Shown: one piece after another, positions 36,199 through 44,725 of the stretch
How positions within the stretch are numbered: position 1 is the stretch's first letter
Layout of the letters: each line of letters opens with the position of its first letter
Source of the DNA: Sideroxyarcus sp045866275
GTDB taxonomy: Bacteria; Pseudomonadota; Gammaproteobacteria; Burkholderiales; Gallionellaceae
Length of the DNA: 64,000 nucleotides
NCBI GenBank assembly: GCA_045866275.1
Contig: BAAFRX010000005.1
Location: forward strand, 1 to 64,000
Reading direction: 5' to 3'
Position numbers and translations under genes: made by a program
The notes under the pieces: generated by a model
The model's input: only the letters and a program-made list of their open reading frames with translations
Database searches by the model: none
Told to the model about the DNA's origin: nothing

Positions 36199-36217
36199 CT
36201 TCAATTCCTTCGTCAAA

Positions 36218-37894
36218 CTACATTTGCTCGGGCGCTGTGACACCGAGCAGTGCCAATCCGTTCCGTAACACCTGCGCGACCGCCGCAATCAGTGCCAGCC
36301 GCGCCAGCCTGATCTTCTCGTCCTCGACCAGAAAGCGCGAGGCATTGTAATAGCTATGAAAATCCGCCGCCAATTCCTTCAGGTAAAAAGCAACCAGATG
36401 CGGTGCAAGGTCTTCTGCCGCCGCTTCGATCACCTGCGGGAAATCGATCAGGCGCTGCAACAAAACCGTTTCATATTCGCTCTCCAGTGCACTCACATCT
36501 GCCTGATGCAAGGCCTGGCGGTCGCCGCCCCACTGCGTCAGCACCGCATGGATACGCGCATGGGCATACTGGATGTAATACACCGGATTGTCGTTGCTCT
36601 GCGATTTCGCCAGATCGATGTCGAACACCAGCTGCGAATCGGGATGGCGCGCGGCGAGGAAGTAGCGTGTCGCATCGCAGCCCACCTCGTCGATCAGGTC
36701 GCGCAGCGTGACGTAACTGCCGGCGCGTTTGGATATCTTCACCTCCTCGCCGTTCTTCAGCACCGTCACCATCTGGTGCAGCACGTAGTCCGGCCAGCCC
36801 TTTGGAATGCCCGCATCCAGCGCCTGCAATCCGGCGCGCACGCGGGTGATGGTGGAATGGTGGTCGGAACCCTGCTCGTTGATGACGCGCTCGAAGCCGC
36901 GCCGCCACTTGTCCAGGTGATAAGCCACGTCCGGCACGAAGTAGGTGTAGCCGCCGTCCTTTTTCCGCATCACGCGGTCCTTGTCATCGCCGAAATCGGT
37001 GGTGCGCAACCACAGCGCGTCATCCTGCTCGTAGGTATGACCGCTGGCAATCAGGCGCTGCACCGCCTCTTCCACCTTGCCGTCGGTATAGAGCGCCGAC
37101 TCCAGCGAGAACACATCGAACTCCACCTGAAAAGCGCGCAGGTCCAGATCCTGTTCGCGGCGCAGATAGGCCACGGCAAAATGGCGGATCGCCTCGGCAT
37201 CATCCGCGTCGCCTTTGCCGACCGTGTGTTGATCGTCTGCTTCGACCGGCTCCTTCGCCATATAGGCATCGGCCACATCCTTGATGTAATCGCCGCGATA
37301 ACCGGACTCGGGCCACGCCGGATCGTCCGGCGTCACGCCCTTGCAGCGCAGTTGCACCGACAAGGTCAGGTTGTCGATCTGCACCCCCGCGTCGTTGTAA
37401 TAGAACTCGCGCGTCACGTTCCAGCCCGCCGCGTGCAGCACGTTGCACAGGCAATCGCCCACCGCCGCACCGCGCCCGTGACCGACGTGCAGCGGCCCGG
37501 TCGGGTTCGCCGACACAAACTCCACCCCCACCTTGCGCCCGGCTCCGACATGCACATGGCCGTAACCCGCACCCGCCATCAGCACCCCGTGCACCACATC
37601 CTGTTTCGCCGCAGTAGTGATGAACACATTGACGAACCCCGCCCCCGCGATCTCCACCTTCTCGATGACCCCGGATTCCGGCAGCGCCGCGATCAGCGCC
37701 TGCGCAATGTCGCGCGGCGACTTGCGCAAAGGCTTGGCCAGTTGCATCGCCAGGTTGCAGGCGTAATCGCCGTGCGCGGCCTGCTTGGGACGTTCAACAA
37801 GAACCGTCGCATCGCCATGCTCGGGCGCCACTGCACGCAAAGCCTGCGCGAACAGATCGGATAAATGGGTTTTGAAATTCAGGACTGCGGACAT
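36218..37894 (-). CDS. argS: Arginyl-tRNA synthetase
   Basis: 558 residues. N-terminal Add-1 domain, then the class I signature ANPTGPLHVGHGRGA (HVGH) near 130, GSDHHSTITR near 340, the KMSKS-like KISKRAG near 395 and a C-terminal anticodon-binding helical domain ending LLGVTAPEQM. Cytoplasmic aminoacylation of tRNA-Arg. First gene of the argS-SPOR-dsbA-SDR-rquA run. Confidence 0.97.
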   Translation of the reverse strand: MSAVLNFKTHLSDLFAQALRAVAPEHGDATVLVERPKQAAHGDYACNLAMQLAKPLRKSPRDIAQALIAALPESGVIEKVEIAGAGFVNVFITTAAKQDVVHGVLMAGAGYGHVHVGAGRKVGVEFVSANPTGPLHVGHGRGAAVGDCLCNVLHAAGWNVTREFYYNDAGVQIDNLTLSVQLRCKGVTPDDPAWPESGYRGDYIKDVADAYMAKEPVEADDQHTVGKGDADDAEAIRHFAVAYLRREQDLDLRAFQVEFDVFSLESALYTDGKVEEAVQRLIASGHTYEQDDALWLRTTDFGDDKDRVMRKKDGGYTYFVPDVAYHLDKWRRGFERVINEQGSDHHSTITRVRAGLQALDAGIPKGWPDYVLHQMVTVLKNGEEVKISKRAGSYVTLRDLIDEVGCDATRYFLAARHPDSQLVFDIDLAKSQSNDNPVYYIQYAHARIHAVLTQWGGDRQALHQADVSALESEYETVLLQRLIDFPQVIEAAAEDLAPHLVAFYLKELAADFHSYYNASRFLVEDEKIRLARLALIAAVAQVLRNGLALLGVTAPEQM

Positions 37895-38338
37895 TGCATT
37901 ACGCCTTCAAAAGAGGCGCGGATTATAGCATTGGGGGGGCTGGAGGCACCTATGACCGTTCGTCCTGAGTAGGCGCAGCCGTATCGAAGGATGGGCGAAG
38001 CCCGCTGGTTTGTTTATTCAAAACCAACACCGTCGGGGGTAGCCCGACAGCTAGTTACCTTTCTTGTCTTGCCAAGAAAGGTAACCCAAAGAAGTCGCCC
38101 CCGGTGCGCCGCCCCTTCGGGGTTCCCTGCGTTGCTCGACTGGTCAGGCCTCCTCATAAACTCGCACGACCCGCTACGCGGTCACGTGCTCAAACATATT
38201 CGTCGGACTACCCCTGACCAGCCTCCGCTACTCGGCGGCGCACAGGGGAAGGAAAGTCAAAACCTAAAACTACAGCGTGGGCACTTTGTGCCCACGCTAC
38301 TGGGCTTATGTCCACTTATGGCCGTTAGCGGACACTCA
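37895..38338. repeat. Highly structured intergenic repeat region
   Basis: No credible gene. It holds a REP-like TCCTGAG...TCGAAGG copy (37963-37990). A perfect 13-bp stem with a 6-base loop follows (38054-38066 / 38073-38085, GTTACCTTTCTTG), then a repeat-like stretch beginning CCCAAAGAAGTCGCCCCCGG of a kind I recall between genes in betaproteobacteria. The inverted words CTGGTCAGG and CCTGACCAG lie about 70 bases apart, and a perfect 11-bp stem with TTT loop lies at 38276-38300 (AGCGTGGGCAC). It appears to be an accumulation site for dispersed repeats between argS and mog. Confidence 0.65.
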
Positions 38339-38415
38339 TCATTCAGCCGTCGGCAACCTAATCGTATACTGCCCAGACTTCTCATCCTTCACCCGCACGA
38401 CCCGTTGGTGATCTC
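38339..38415 (-). pseudogene. 3' end fragment of a NYN/LabA-type gene
   Basis: The minus strand encodes VKDEKSGQYTIRLPTAE and a stop. The intact NYN gene at 61369-62193 ends AKDEKSGQYTIRLPAAE. DNA of the two regions is also alike (GACTTCTCATCCTTC in both). Only about 23 codons are recognisable; upstream sequence in this frame is unrelated. This is a translocated or duplicated gene end, now a remnant wedged against the end of mog. Confidence 0.85.
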
Positions 38416-38426
38416 GTATGCCGGGG

Positions 38427-38972
38427 TCAGCTTCTTGGCTTGGCATGCACGGGGCGAAAGGCTTTGCATTTTTCCGCATCAGATTCCAGATGCGCGCCTT
38501 CGATGAGGTCAATGCAATAGGGTATCGCGGGAAATACGGCGTTGAGACAATCGTCAATCGCGGAGGGTTTGCCGGGCAGATTGAGAATCAGACTCCTGCC
38601 ACGCACCCCCGCCGTCTGCCGCGAGAGAATGGCGGTCGGCACGAATTTTAGCGAGGCTGTACGCATCAGTTCGCCGAAACCCGGCAGCATCTTCTCGCAC
38701 ACCGCTTCGGTCGCTTCCGGCGTGACATCGCGCAAGGCAGGACCGGTGCCGCCCGTGGTCACCACCAGCGAGCACCCCGCCTCATCGCACAATTCGATGA
38801 GCGTTTGTTCGATCAACGGTTGTTCATCCGGGATGACCCGCACCACCGCTTCCCAGGGCGAGGTCAGCACCCGCGTGAACCAGTCACGCATGGCGGGGCC
38901 GCCCTTGTCTTCATATTCGCCGCGACTGGCACGATCCGAGATGGTGACGAAACCGATTTTTGCTGCTGACAT
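38427..38972 (-). CDS. mog: Molybdopterin adenylyltransferase Mog
   Basis: 181 residues. It adenylates molybdopterin before Mo insertion by MoeA. Family segments: IGFVTISDRASRGEYEDKGGP at the start, TTGGTGPALRDVTPEAT near 75, PGFGELMR near 97, AILSRQTAGVRGRSLILNLPG near 115 and IPYCIDLIEGAH near 150. Part of the Moco cluster on this strand, with an intergenic gap to the hemerythrin gene. Confidence 0.95.
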   Translation of the reverse strand: MSAAKIGFVTISDRASRGEYEDKGGPAMRDWFTRVLTSPWEAVVRVIPDEQPLIEQTLIELCDEAGCSLVVTTGGTGPALRDVTPEATEAVCEKMLPGFGELMRTASLKFVPTAILSRQTAGVRGRSLILNLPGKPSAIDDCLNAVFPAIPYCIDLIEGAHLESDAEKCKAFRPVHAKPRS

Positions 38973-39098
38973 AATATTGCTCCGTTAATGTGAAACTCGC
39001 GTAGCGACGAACTATCCCCCTCTCACTTTGGGAGAAGGGGACGGGGGTGAGGGACGGGCATGACGAGTTTTATCATTGGGGGTGGATTCCCATGCCCG

Positions 39099-39629
39099 TT
39101 AGATTGTTACGTTACGCTGCGCGGCCATGCGCGCGCCCAGGCTGGCAAGCTGTTCCGGTTTGAGCAGATACTCGGATAGCGGCAGCAGTTCCTGTTCCTC
39201 CAGCGCGATGTGCGCAAAATAACCCTCGATGAATTTTTCCGTCAGCGCAGCCGGCAAGTCGGCTGGTTGGGCTTGCGCCAGGCATTGCAAACACGGCTGC
39301 AATTGCGACCACAGCGCATCGAGTTCAGCGTGCTCTGCAAGCACGCGCGCCATCAGGGATTCCATGGGTTCGGCAGTCTCGGCGGTGAGCGCCGATTGCA
39401 GTGCGGGAAACAGCGCCTGCTCTTCATCCTGGTGATGCAACGCCCCGGTCGTCTCGAAATAGCCAAGGATATTTTGCGCCGCCTGTTGTGCGTGCGGATC
39501 GCCGCCGTGTTGTTGCATATACGCGGACAGGTCGCGCAAGGCAGCGCACTGCTGCATGATCTTGCCGTGGCAGACATGGAGATATTGCAAGGGATGGCCG
39601 AAATCGGCACTGTCTTCATTCATCGCCAT
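39099..39629 (-). CDS. Hemerythrin-domain protein
   Basis: 176 residues. A four-helix hemerythrin HHE-like arrangement of metal ligands is visible: HPLQYLHVCHGKI (about 12-22), HHQDEEQALFP (about 63-73), AEHAELDALW (about 97-106) and FAHIALEEQELLP (about 140-152). It probably carries a di-iron site for O2, NO or redox sensing. It sits between mog and moeA, 20 bases from moeA, so is likely co-transcribed with Moco genes. GGAGAAA lies before the first ATG. Confidence 0.85.
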   Translation of the reverse strand: MAMNEDSADFGHPLQYLHVCHGKIMQQCAALRDLSAYMQQHGGDPHAQQAAQNILGYFETTGALHHQDEEQALFPALQSALTAETAEPMESLMARVLAEHAELDALWSQLQPCLQCLAQAQPADLPAALTEKFIEGYFAHIALEEQELLPLSEYLLKPEQLASLGARMAAQRNVTI

Positions 39630-39649
39630 GGGGTTTCTCCGAATACCGT

Positions 39650-40888
39650 TCACACGCGGAAACCGGGCACGTCCTGGAACGCGGTTCCGTCCAATAATTG
39701 CACGGTCGCCTGCGCGCCAGCCGCCAACCCCGTGCTGTCCGCCGGAACAACCAATAGACCATCGGCTTGTGCCATGGACAGCAACACGCCGCTGCTTTGC
39801 GTCCCCGTGGAACTGGCGATGTAACCGACTTCGTCGCGCGTCAGTTGCACGCGGACGAACTCGGTTCGCCCCGCATGATGCTTGATGTTGTGCGCCAGGC
39901 GCGCGCTCACGGTGCGGCGGAACAGCACCCGGTTGCCCATCATCTTGCGCAGTGCGGGCGCAACGAATTCTTCCACGCAAACCATGCTGGAGACCGGATT
40001 GCCCGGCAGGCCGAACACCAGCGTTTGGTCGGTGTGGCCGAATGCCAACGGGTGTCCGGGCTTCATCGCCACGCGCCAGAACTTCATCTGCACCCCCAGC
40101 TTCTCGATGGTGGGCCGCACGTAGTCGTGCACGCCCACCGACGTGCCGCCGGAAACCAGCAACACGTCGTATTCCAGTCCGCGCTGCAAGAATTGCTCCA
40201 GTTCAACAGGATCGTCGCGCGCGATACCGAGCAGGACAGGTGCTATGCCCAGTGCTTGCACCTGCGCCATCAGCGCATAACTGTTCGAGTTGGGAATCTT
40301 GTTCAGGTCAACGGGTTCATCGATCGCTTCCAGCTCGTTGCCGGTGGACAAGATCGCCACACGCGGACGACGGTGGACGTTCATCTGCGCCGCCTTGACG
40401 GTCGCCAGCACCCCGATCACGCCCGGGGTGATCTCTGTTCCCGCCGTCAGCACCACGTCGCCATCCTTCATGTTCTCGCCTTGCGGGCGCACGTCGTTTC
40501 CGAATCGGACGGCTTTATTGATCTGCACGCGGGAGGCGGCGACTGCCTGCGTATCTTCGACGCGGATCACCGCATCCGCGCCGGCGGGCACGGGCGCGCC
40601 GGTCATGATGCGCGCACACTGCCCCGGCAACACGGTCTTGGTCGGCAGATCGCCTGCCTTGATGTCCTCGATGATTTCCAGTACGGCGGGTGTCTGTGCC
40701 ATATCCGTACTCCGCACCGCGAAGCCGTCCATCGCCGACACGTCGTAGGGGGGCAGGTCGCGGTTGGCACGAATGTCCTCCGCCAGCACGCGCCCCAATG
40801 ACTGCTCCAGTTTGACGGTCTCAACACCAGACTGCGTGATCGATTCAAGGATGACGCGCTGCGCCTCGTTGACATGCAGATGTTCCAT
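39650..40888 (-). CDS. moeA: Molybdopterin molybdenumtransferase MoeA
   Basis: 412 residues. It inserts molybdate into adenylated molybdopterin. Conserved segments: LPPYDVSAMDGFAV near 46-58, IMTGAPVPAGADAVIRVED near 95, ILSTGNELEAIDEP near 190 with NSNSYALMA, VSGGTSVGVHDYV near 250 and KPGHPLAFG near 280. It follows mobA across a short terminator-like hairpin. Confidence 0.96.
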   Translation of the reverse strand: MEHLHVNEAQRVILESITQSGVETVKLEQSLGRVLAEDIRANRDLPPYDVSAMDGFAVRSTDMAQTPAVLEIIEDIKAGDLPTKTVLPGQCARIMTGAPVPAGADAVIRVEDTQAVAASRVQINKAVRFGNDVRPQGENMKDGDVVLTAGTEITPGVIGVLATVKAAQMNVHRRPRVAILSTGNELEAIDEPVDLNKIPNSNSYALMAQVQALGIAPVLLGIARDDPVELEQFLQRGLEYDVLLVSGGTSVGVHDYVRPTIEKLGVQMKFWRVAMKPGHPLAFGHTDQTLVFGLPGNPVSSMVCVEEFVAPALRKMMGNRVLFRRTVSARLAHNIKHHAGRTEFVRVQLTRDEVGYIASSTGTQSSGVLLSMAQADGLLVVPADSTGLAAGAQATVQLLDGTAFQDVPGFRV

Positions 40889-40911
40889 TGCTTTCCTTAC
40901 TGTGTATTCCC

Positions 40912-40936
40912 AAAAAAACGTCGGGTTGAAACCCGA
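40912..40936 (-). terminator. Terminator between mobA and moeA
   Basis: On the minus strand TCGGGTTTCAACCCGA forms a 6-7 bp hairpin immediately followed by C, G and seven T residues. It lies 2 bases past the mobA stop. The stem resembles one hairpin of the MITE-like element (GTCGGGTT...AACCCGAC), so it may derive from a repeat that now serves as an attenuator inside the Moco operon. Confidence 0.7.
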
Positions 40937-40937
40937 G

Positions 40938-41522
40938 CTACCTTTGACGCATCGCCTGCCTCACATCTTGCGGCGTATCCAGATCAAAGAAACTGGCCAA
41001 TTCAGTATCTGTTACCCGCATCTCGTCCTCACTCACATAACGCACCGGCAAGGTGTCGAGCAGAGCACGCAGACTGTGCTTGCCATTGCCTTCCAGACAG
41101 GCATGCACGGCAGGCAAACACGCTGCCGCGTAGAAAGCCGCCAGGGGTTGCGGATAGCCGTGCACCCTGGGGACGACAGCCTGATACGCGCCGCGTTGCC
41201 GCGCGAGATATTCGATCAATACGGGGGTGATGAACGGCATGTCGCAGGCCACGGCAAACACCCAGCTTGTCTTTGCGCGTGCCAGCCCGGCGGCCAGTCC
41301 GGCTAGCGGGCCGACTTGCCCGGGATCATCGCAGACTTGTGGCAGTGCGACTTCGCGGCGCGGCTGGCGCACGCTGACGATGACCTCCGCAAACAAGGGC
41401 TGCACAATGCCCGCCATGCGCTGCAAAAGCGTCTGCCCGTCCAGCACCAGGTTGGCCTTGTCCTGCCCCATGCGGCGTGATTCGCCGCCGGCCAGTATCA
41501 GCGCAGTGCAATCTTCAATCAT
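40938..41522 (-). CDS. mobA: Molybdenum cofactor guanylyltransferase MobA
   Basis: 194 residues. It attaches GMP to form the bis-MGD cofactor required by DMSO-reductase-family enzymes such as PsrA next door. N-terminal LILAGGESRRMGQDKANLVLDG, VCDDPGQVGPLAGLAAGL near 65 and VACDMPFITPVLIEYL near 90 are the family signatures. It overlaps mobB by 4 bases. Confidence 0.95.
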   Translation of the reverse strand: MIEDCTALILAGGESRRMGQDKANLVLDGQTLLQRMAGIVQPLFAEVIVSVRQPRREVALPQVCDDPGQVGPLAGLAAGLARAKTSWVFAVACDMPFITPVLIEYLARQRGAYQAVVPRVHGYPQPLAAFYAAACLPAVHACLEGNGKHSLRALLDTLPVRYVSEDEMRVTDTELASFFDLDTPQDVRQAMRQR

Positions 41523-42010
41523 TGCCGGGCGAGAATGAACTGGCTGATGCCCGCGATGTCGCCCAGCCCAAAATGCGGCAGTTCCGGATAGACCTCATCC
41601 ATATCGGTAACGATGGCGATCAGGCCATCTGCGACGGCACAACGCGGCGGCTTGGCACACGCGCGGCGCAGCACTTCGATCTTGGGCGTGGCGCACAACG
41701 AAAACCCTTCCGCCAGCACCAGATCGGCTTCGCCCAGAAAACGTTGCGCCAGTTGCTCCGGCTCGCGCTGTTCCCGGGCATCCGCCACCAGTTGCAGCGC
41801 ATCGCGCGTCAGCAACATGCTCATCACTGCACCCGCTTCCTTGTAGCGATAGCTGTCCTTGCCCGGCGTGTCCAGCTCCACCTTGTGATGGGCGTGTTTG
41901 ATGGTGGCGACGCGCACACCGCGCGCGGTGATTTCACGAATGAGCTTTTCCACCAGCGTGGTCTTGCCCGCGCCGGAATGGCCGACGATGCTGATGACTT
42001 TTGGATTCAT
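41519..42010 (-). CDS. mobB: Molybdopterin-guanine dinucleotide biosynthesis adaptor MobB
   Basis: 163 residues. P-loop GTP-binding motif GHSGAGKTTLVEKL (about 9-22), then GVRVATIKHAHHKVELDTPGKDSYR near 34-58, the canonical MobB stretch. It assists MobA. It overlaps both mobA and moaE by 4 bases (ATGA), so all are translationally coupled. A diverged second copy lies at 59079-59579. Confidence 0.94.
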   Translation of the reverse strand: MNPKVISIVGHSGAGKTTLVEKLIREITARGVRVATIKHAHHKVELDTPGKDSYRYKEAGAVMSMLLTRDALQLVADAREQREPEQLAQRFLGEADLVLAEGFSLCATPKIEVLRRACAKPPRCAVADGLIAIVTDMDEVYPELPHFGLGDIAGISQFILARQ

Positions 42011-42432
42011 GGGTGAGGAACGACCCAGCTATCGCCCTGTGGCGTGACTTCTTTCTTCCAGATCGGCACGCGCTGTTTCAGTTCGTCAATGATCCAGCGG
42101 CAGGCTTCCAGCGCGGCCACGCGATGCTCGGCACCCGTCGCGATGAACACAATATTGTCGCCGCCGCCGACCGTGCCGACGCGATGCACGATGCGCGCAT
42201 CCAGCAGGCAAAATCTCTCTATCGCGTCCGTGCGCAGTTTTTGCATTTCCGACAGTGCCATGCTGCCGTAGGCATCGAAGCTGATCTGCTCGACCTCGCG
42301 CCCTTCGGAGAAGTCGCGCGCGCAACCAAGAAAGGTGCCGATGCCGCCCATGCGCCTGGAGCTTCCCTTGAGCGCGGCGATTTCCTCGTCCTGCGAAAAG
42401 TCTTCCGTCTGAATTCTGACCGCTTCTTTCAT
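42007..42432 (-). CDS. moaE: Molybdopterin synthase large subunit MoaE
   Basis: 141 residues. It transfers sulfur from MoaD onto precursor Z. The family segments GGIGTFLGCARDFSEGREV (about 29-47), YGSMALSEMQKL, VHRVGTVGGGDNIVFIATGAEHR (about 80-102) and PIWKKE (active-site Lys region) are present. It starts directly after the moaD stop. Confidence 0.95.
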   Translation of the reverse strand: MKEAVRIQTEDFSQDEEIAALKGSSRRMGGIGTFLGCARDFSEGREVEQISFDAYGSMALSEMQKLRTDAIERFCLLDARIVHRVGTVGGGDNIVFIATGAEHRVAALEACRWIIDELKQRVPIWKKEVTPQGDSWVVPHP

Positions 42433-42672
42433 TCAGCCTCCCGAGAATTTCGCCATGAATGCCACTTCGCTGTTGTCCGCAAGCGGCAATGCCAGATCGC
42501 GCGCATGCTCGCCGTTCACCGCCAGCATGGTGGCCAGACGCATCGCCTCGGGATGCTGTGCGGCCAGCATTTCTTTCAGGCCGCCCAGTGTCATGCCTGC
42601 CGCATAGGGCACCGCAAGTTCGCGTTCGCCAGTAGCGGCGGCAATGGGACCAAAGAACAATACCTTGATCAC
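42433..42672 (-). CDS. moaD: Molybdopterin synthase sulfur carrier MoaD
   Basis: 79 residues with a ubiquitin-like fold. It ends in the Gly-Gly tail (KFSGG) that is adenylated and thiocarboxylated by MoeB. The start is GTG at 42672, overlapping the moaC stop (GTGA); the in-frame upstream ATG would read through the end of moaC. Sequence ITKVLFF-like start VIKVLFFGPIAAATGERELAV is typical. Confidence 0.93.
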   Translation of the reverse strand: MIKVLFFGPIAAATGERELAVPYAAGMTLGGLKEMLAAQHPEAMRLATMLAVNGEHARDLALPLADNSEVAFMAKFSGG

Positions 42673-43172
42673 TTTGCATCTCCCCGTTTCCATACACCGC
42701 TCTTGCCGCCGCGCTTCTCTTCCAGTTGCACGCACTCGATCCTCATGCCGCGATCGATGGCCTTGCACATGTCGTAGATGGTCAGCAGCGCCACGTTCGC
42801 CGCAGTCAGCGCCTCCATCTCCACCCCTGTCTGCCCGCTGCAGGTCGCGGTGGCCAGCACCCGGATGCCGACGCAGTCTTGCGCATCTGCCTCCAGGATT
42901 TCACTGAACTGGATGTCCACGCCGGTCAGCATGATGGGATGGCACATGGGGATGATGTCCGGCGTGTGCTTGGCGGCCATCACCGCGCCGACATCGGCCA
43001 CCGTCAGCACATCGCCCTTGGCTATCTTGCCAGAGCGGATGCGTTCCAGCGTGGCAGCCTGCATGCGCAGCACGCCGCTGGCAATCGCCACGCGCACTGT
43101 TTCCGCCTTGGTGGAGACATCCACCATGCGCGCCCGGCCGGATTCGGAAAAATGGGTCAGGTCATTGCTCAT
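42669..43172 (-). CDS. moaC: Cyclic pyranopterin monophosphate synthase MoaC
   Basis: 167 residues. It acts with MoaA on GTP in the first Moco step. Conserved DVSTKAETVRVAIASG near 19, IPMCHPIMLTGVDI near 76, TGVEMEALTAANVALLTIYDMCKAID near 113 and the C-terminal EKRGGKSGVW. moaA itself is 15 kb away at 57920-59023. Confidence 0.96.
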   Translation of the reverse strand: MSNDLTHFSESGRARMVDVSTKAETVRVAIASGVLRMQAATLERIRSGKIAKGDVLTVADVGAVMAAKHTPDIIPMCHPIMLTGVDIQFSEILEADAQDCVGIRVLATATCSGQTGVEMEALTAANVALLTIYDMCKAIDRGMRIECVQLEEKRGGKSGVWKRGDAK

Positions 43173-43182
43173 GGCTGCTGGC

Positions 43183-43587
43183 TCAACTCAACATCGGCGG
43201 ACGGGCTGCGATCTCGCGCTGCAGCGCATCCACCTCCTTCAACGCCAGTTCCAGCGGCATGCTTTGATCGTCCACGCGATCCATGATCAGGCGTTGCAGG
43301 ATCGCACCCAGCATCTCGATGTTGGTTTCCAGATGTTCACGGATGGAACGCAGAAATTGCGGAAAGAACGATTCATCGTCCACAGAGTCAAGGAAATCCT
43401 CATACTCATTGCCGGTCGCCACCCAGTAGCACAGGTCATAGATTACCTCGAACACCCGCTCCGGCATCACGCTTTCCATGCCGGACATGTTGTGCCGCAC
43501 TTCCTGCATCAGATCCTTGCGAAAATCCTCCAGGCCATATTCCACCTCGCCCTTGACGACTTCTTCAGGGGTAAATTCCCATTCCAT
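43183..43587 (-). CDS. Acidic conserved hypothetical protein of the molybdoenzyme cluster
   Basis: 134 residues, acidic, no signal or membrane span. It begins MEWEFTPEEVVKGEVEYGL and contains ERVFEVIYDLCYWVATGNEYEDFLDSV. It is predicted mostly helical. I do not recognise the family. GGGAG lies 7-9 bases before the ATG. It sits between the polyferredoxin gene and moaC, spaced 13 and 10 bases, so it is co-transcribed and probably serves maturation or electron transfer for the molybdoenzyme; this is inference from position. Confidence 0.75.
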   Translation of the reverse strand: MEWEFTPEEVVKGEVEYGLEDFRKDLMQEVRHNMSGMESVMPERVFEVIYDLCYWVATGNEYEDFLDSVDDESFFPQFLRSIREHLETNIEMLGAILQRLIMDRVDDQSMPLELALKEVDALQREIAARPPMLS

Positions 43588-43600
43588 AGTCCACTCCCGT

Positions 43601-44725
43601 TCAACCGAATATCTCGGCAAAATCCTCGTCGTCCCCGGTGCAAATCGGACACGTCTGTCCGCCTTGCTCATTGACGAACACGCGTCCACAGCGGCTGCAG
43701 CGGCTTTTTTCCACTGCAACCAGCAAACGCCCTTTCTGTTTGTTCGCGATCACCGTCTCCTGTGCTGTGTGCTGCAACACTCCGGGTTGGCACACTTCCG
43801 CACACACTTCACAGGCCACGCAACGATCGTTCAAGATCGCCAGCCGCCAAGCGGTGTTGCTTTCCAGCAGCTGGATGGCCCCCGTTGGGCAAGCACGTGC
43901 GCAGGCTTCGCAATGGGTGCAGCCGTGCGCAACCTGCCAGTCTTCGGCGGCAATCGCCGCCTGGCGCGGCACGCGCAAGACGTCTTCCGCACCTTCCGGG
44001 AACAAGCCATTGAGCAGGCTCTTGCGCTCTGGCAAGAATGGCGCGGCGGCGCGTATCGCCTTCAACGGCGGGGCAGCCTGCTCGTTGCTGCCGCTCACCA
44101 CCGCCTCAACCTCCGCCACGGCGCGTCGGAACAAGGCGCGCCGTGCAGGATTGTGATCCTCGTCCCGGATGGGCGCCGCCTCATCGGCATCGCACCAATC
44201 GGGTTCTGCCCAAGCGCTCGCGGCCAGCGCGCGCAAATCGGCATATGCCGCGCGCTGTGCGGCGATCATCGGCACACCGCCGGCGGCATGCGGGCATTGC
44301 ACGCAGTGGTCGCTCCCGCGCAACACCAGCGCAATCCCGCGCCGCGCGAATTCGGCGAGGATGGCCGCGTTCAACGCGCCCAGACACGGCACCACCGCAT
44401 CGGCAGCCGCGGCCGCAGGCGCGCACGAGACGGCAAAGCGAACGGCCTTGCCCGCCTGTCTCAACAGCTCCTCTGCCGACACGCCCTTGACCGCCAGCGC
44501 CTCGGTGGGACAGGCCGCCGCGCACAGCGCACAACTCTGACACACATCGGGCGCGATGCGCACACCGTCGTAATGGTCTGCGTTTACGTCATTGTTGACT
44601 TGCGTGGCGCCGGAAAACTGGATTGCCTCATGCGGACAAACATCCACACAGCGGCTGCACGCGCTGTATGCGTAGCGATAGCGTACACAACGCTCGGCGC
44701 GAAAGGCCGGAATGGACAGACTCAC
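43601..44725 (-). CDS. Polyferredoxin with four [4Fe-4S]-type motifs and a C-terminal zinc-ribbon
   Basis: 374 residues, cytoplasmic (no signal peptide). Cys clusters: CSRCVDVCP near 23, CQSCALCAAACP near 62, a central domain with CVQCPHAAGG, then CTHCEACARACP near 265 and CVACEVCAEVCQP near 300. A short CSRCGR...CPIC zinc-finger- or rubredoxin-like end follows. The central ~180 residues without clusters resemble a degenerate catalytic or scaffold domain. It could carry electrons to the assembly pathway or act as a sulfur/Fe-S carrier during enzyme maturation. It starts within the stop of the preceding rhodanese-like gene. Confidence 0.85.
   Translation of the reverse strand: MSLSIPAFRAERCVRYRYAYSACSRCVDVCPHEAIQFSGATQVNNDVNADHYDGVRIAPDVCQSCALCAAACPTEALAVKGVSAEELLRQAGKAVRFAVSCAPAAAAADAVVPCLGALNAAILAEFARRGIALVLRGSDHCVQCPHAAGGVPMIAAQRAAYADLRALAASAWAEPDWCDADEAAPIRDEDHNPARRALFRRAVAEVEAVVSGSNEQAAPPLKAIRAAAPFLPERKSLLNGLFPEGAEDVLRVPRQAAIAAEDWQVAHGCTHCEACARACPTGAIQLLESNTAWRLAILNDRCVACEVCAEVCQPGVLQHTAQETVIANKQKGRLLVAVEKSRCSRCGRVFVNEQGGQTCPICTGDDEDFAEIFG

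Noticed and set aside
37895..38338. CRISPR array in the hairpin-rich interval
   Set aside because: No regularly spaced direct repeats; the palindromes differ from each other in length and sequence.
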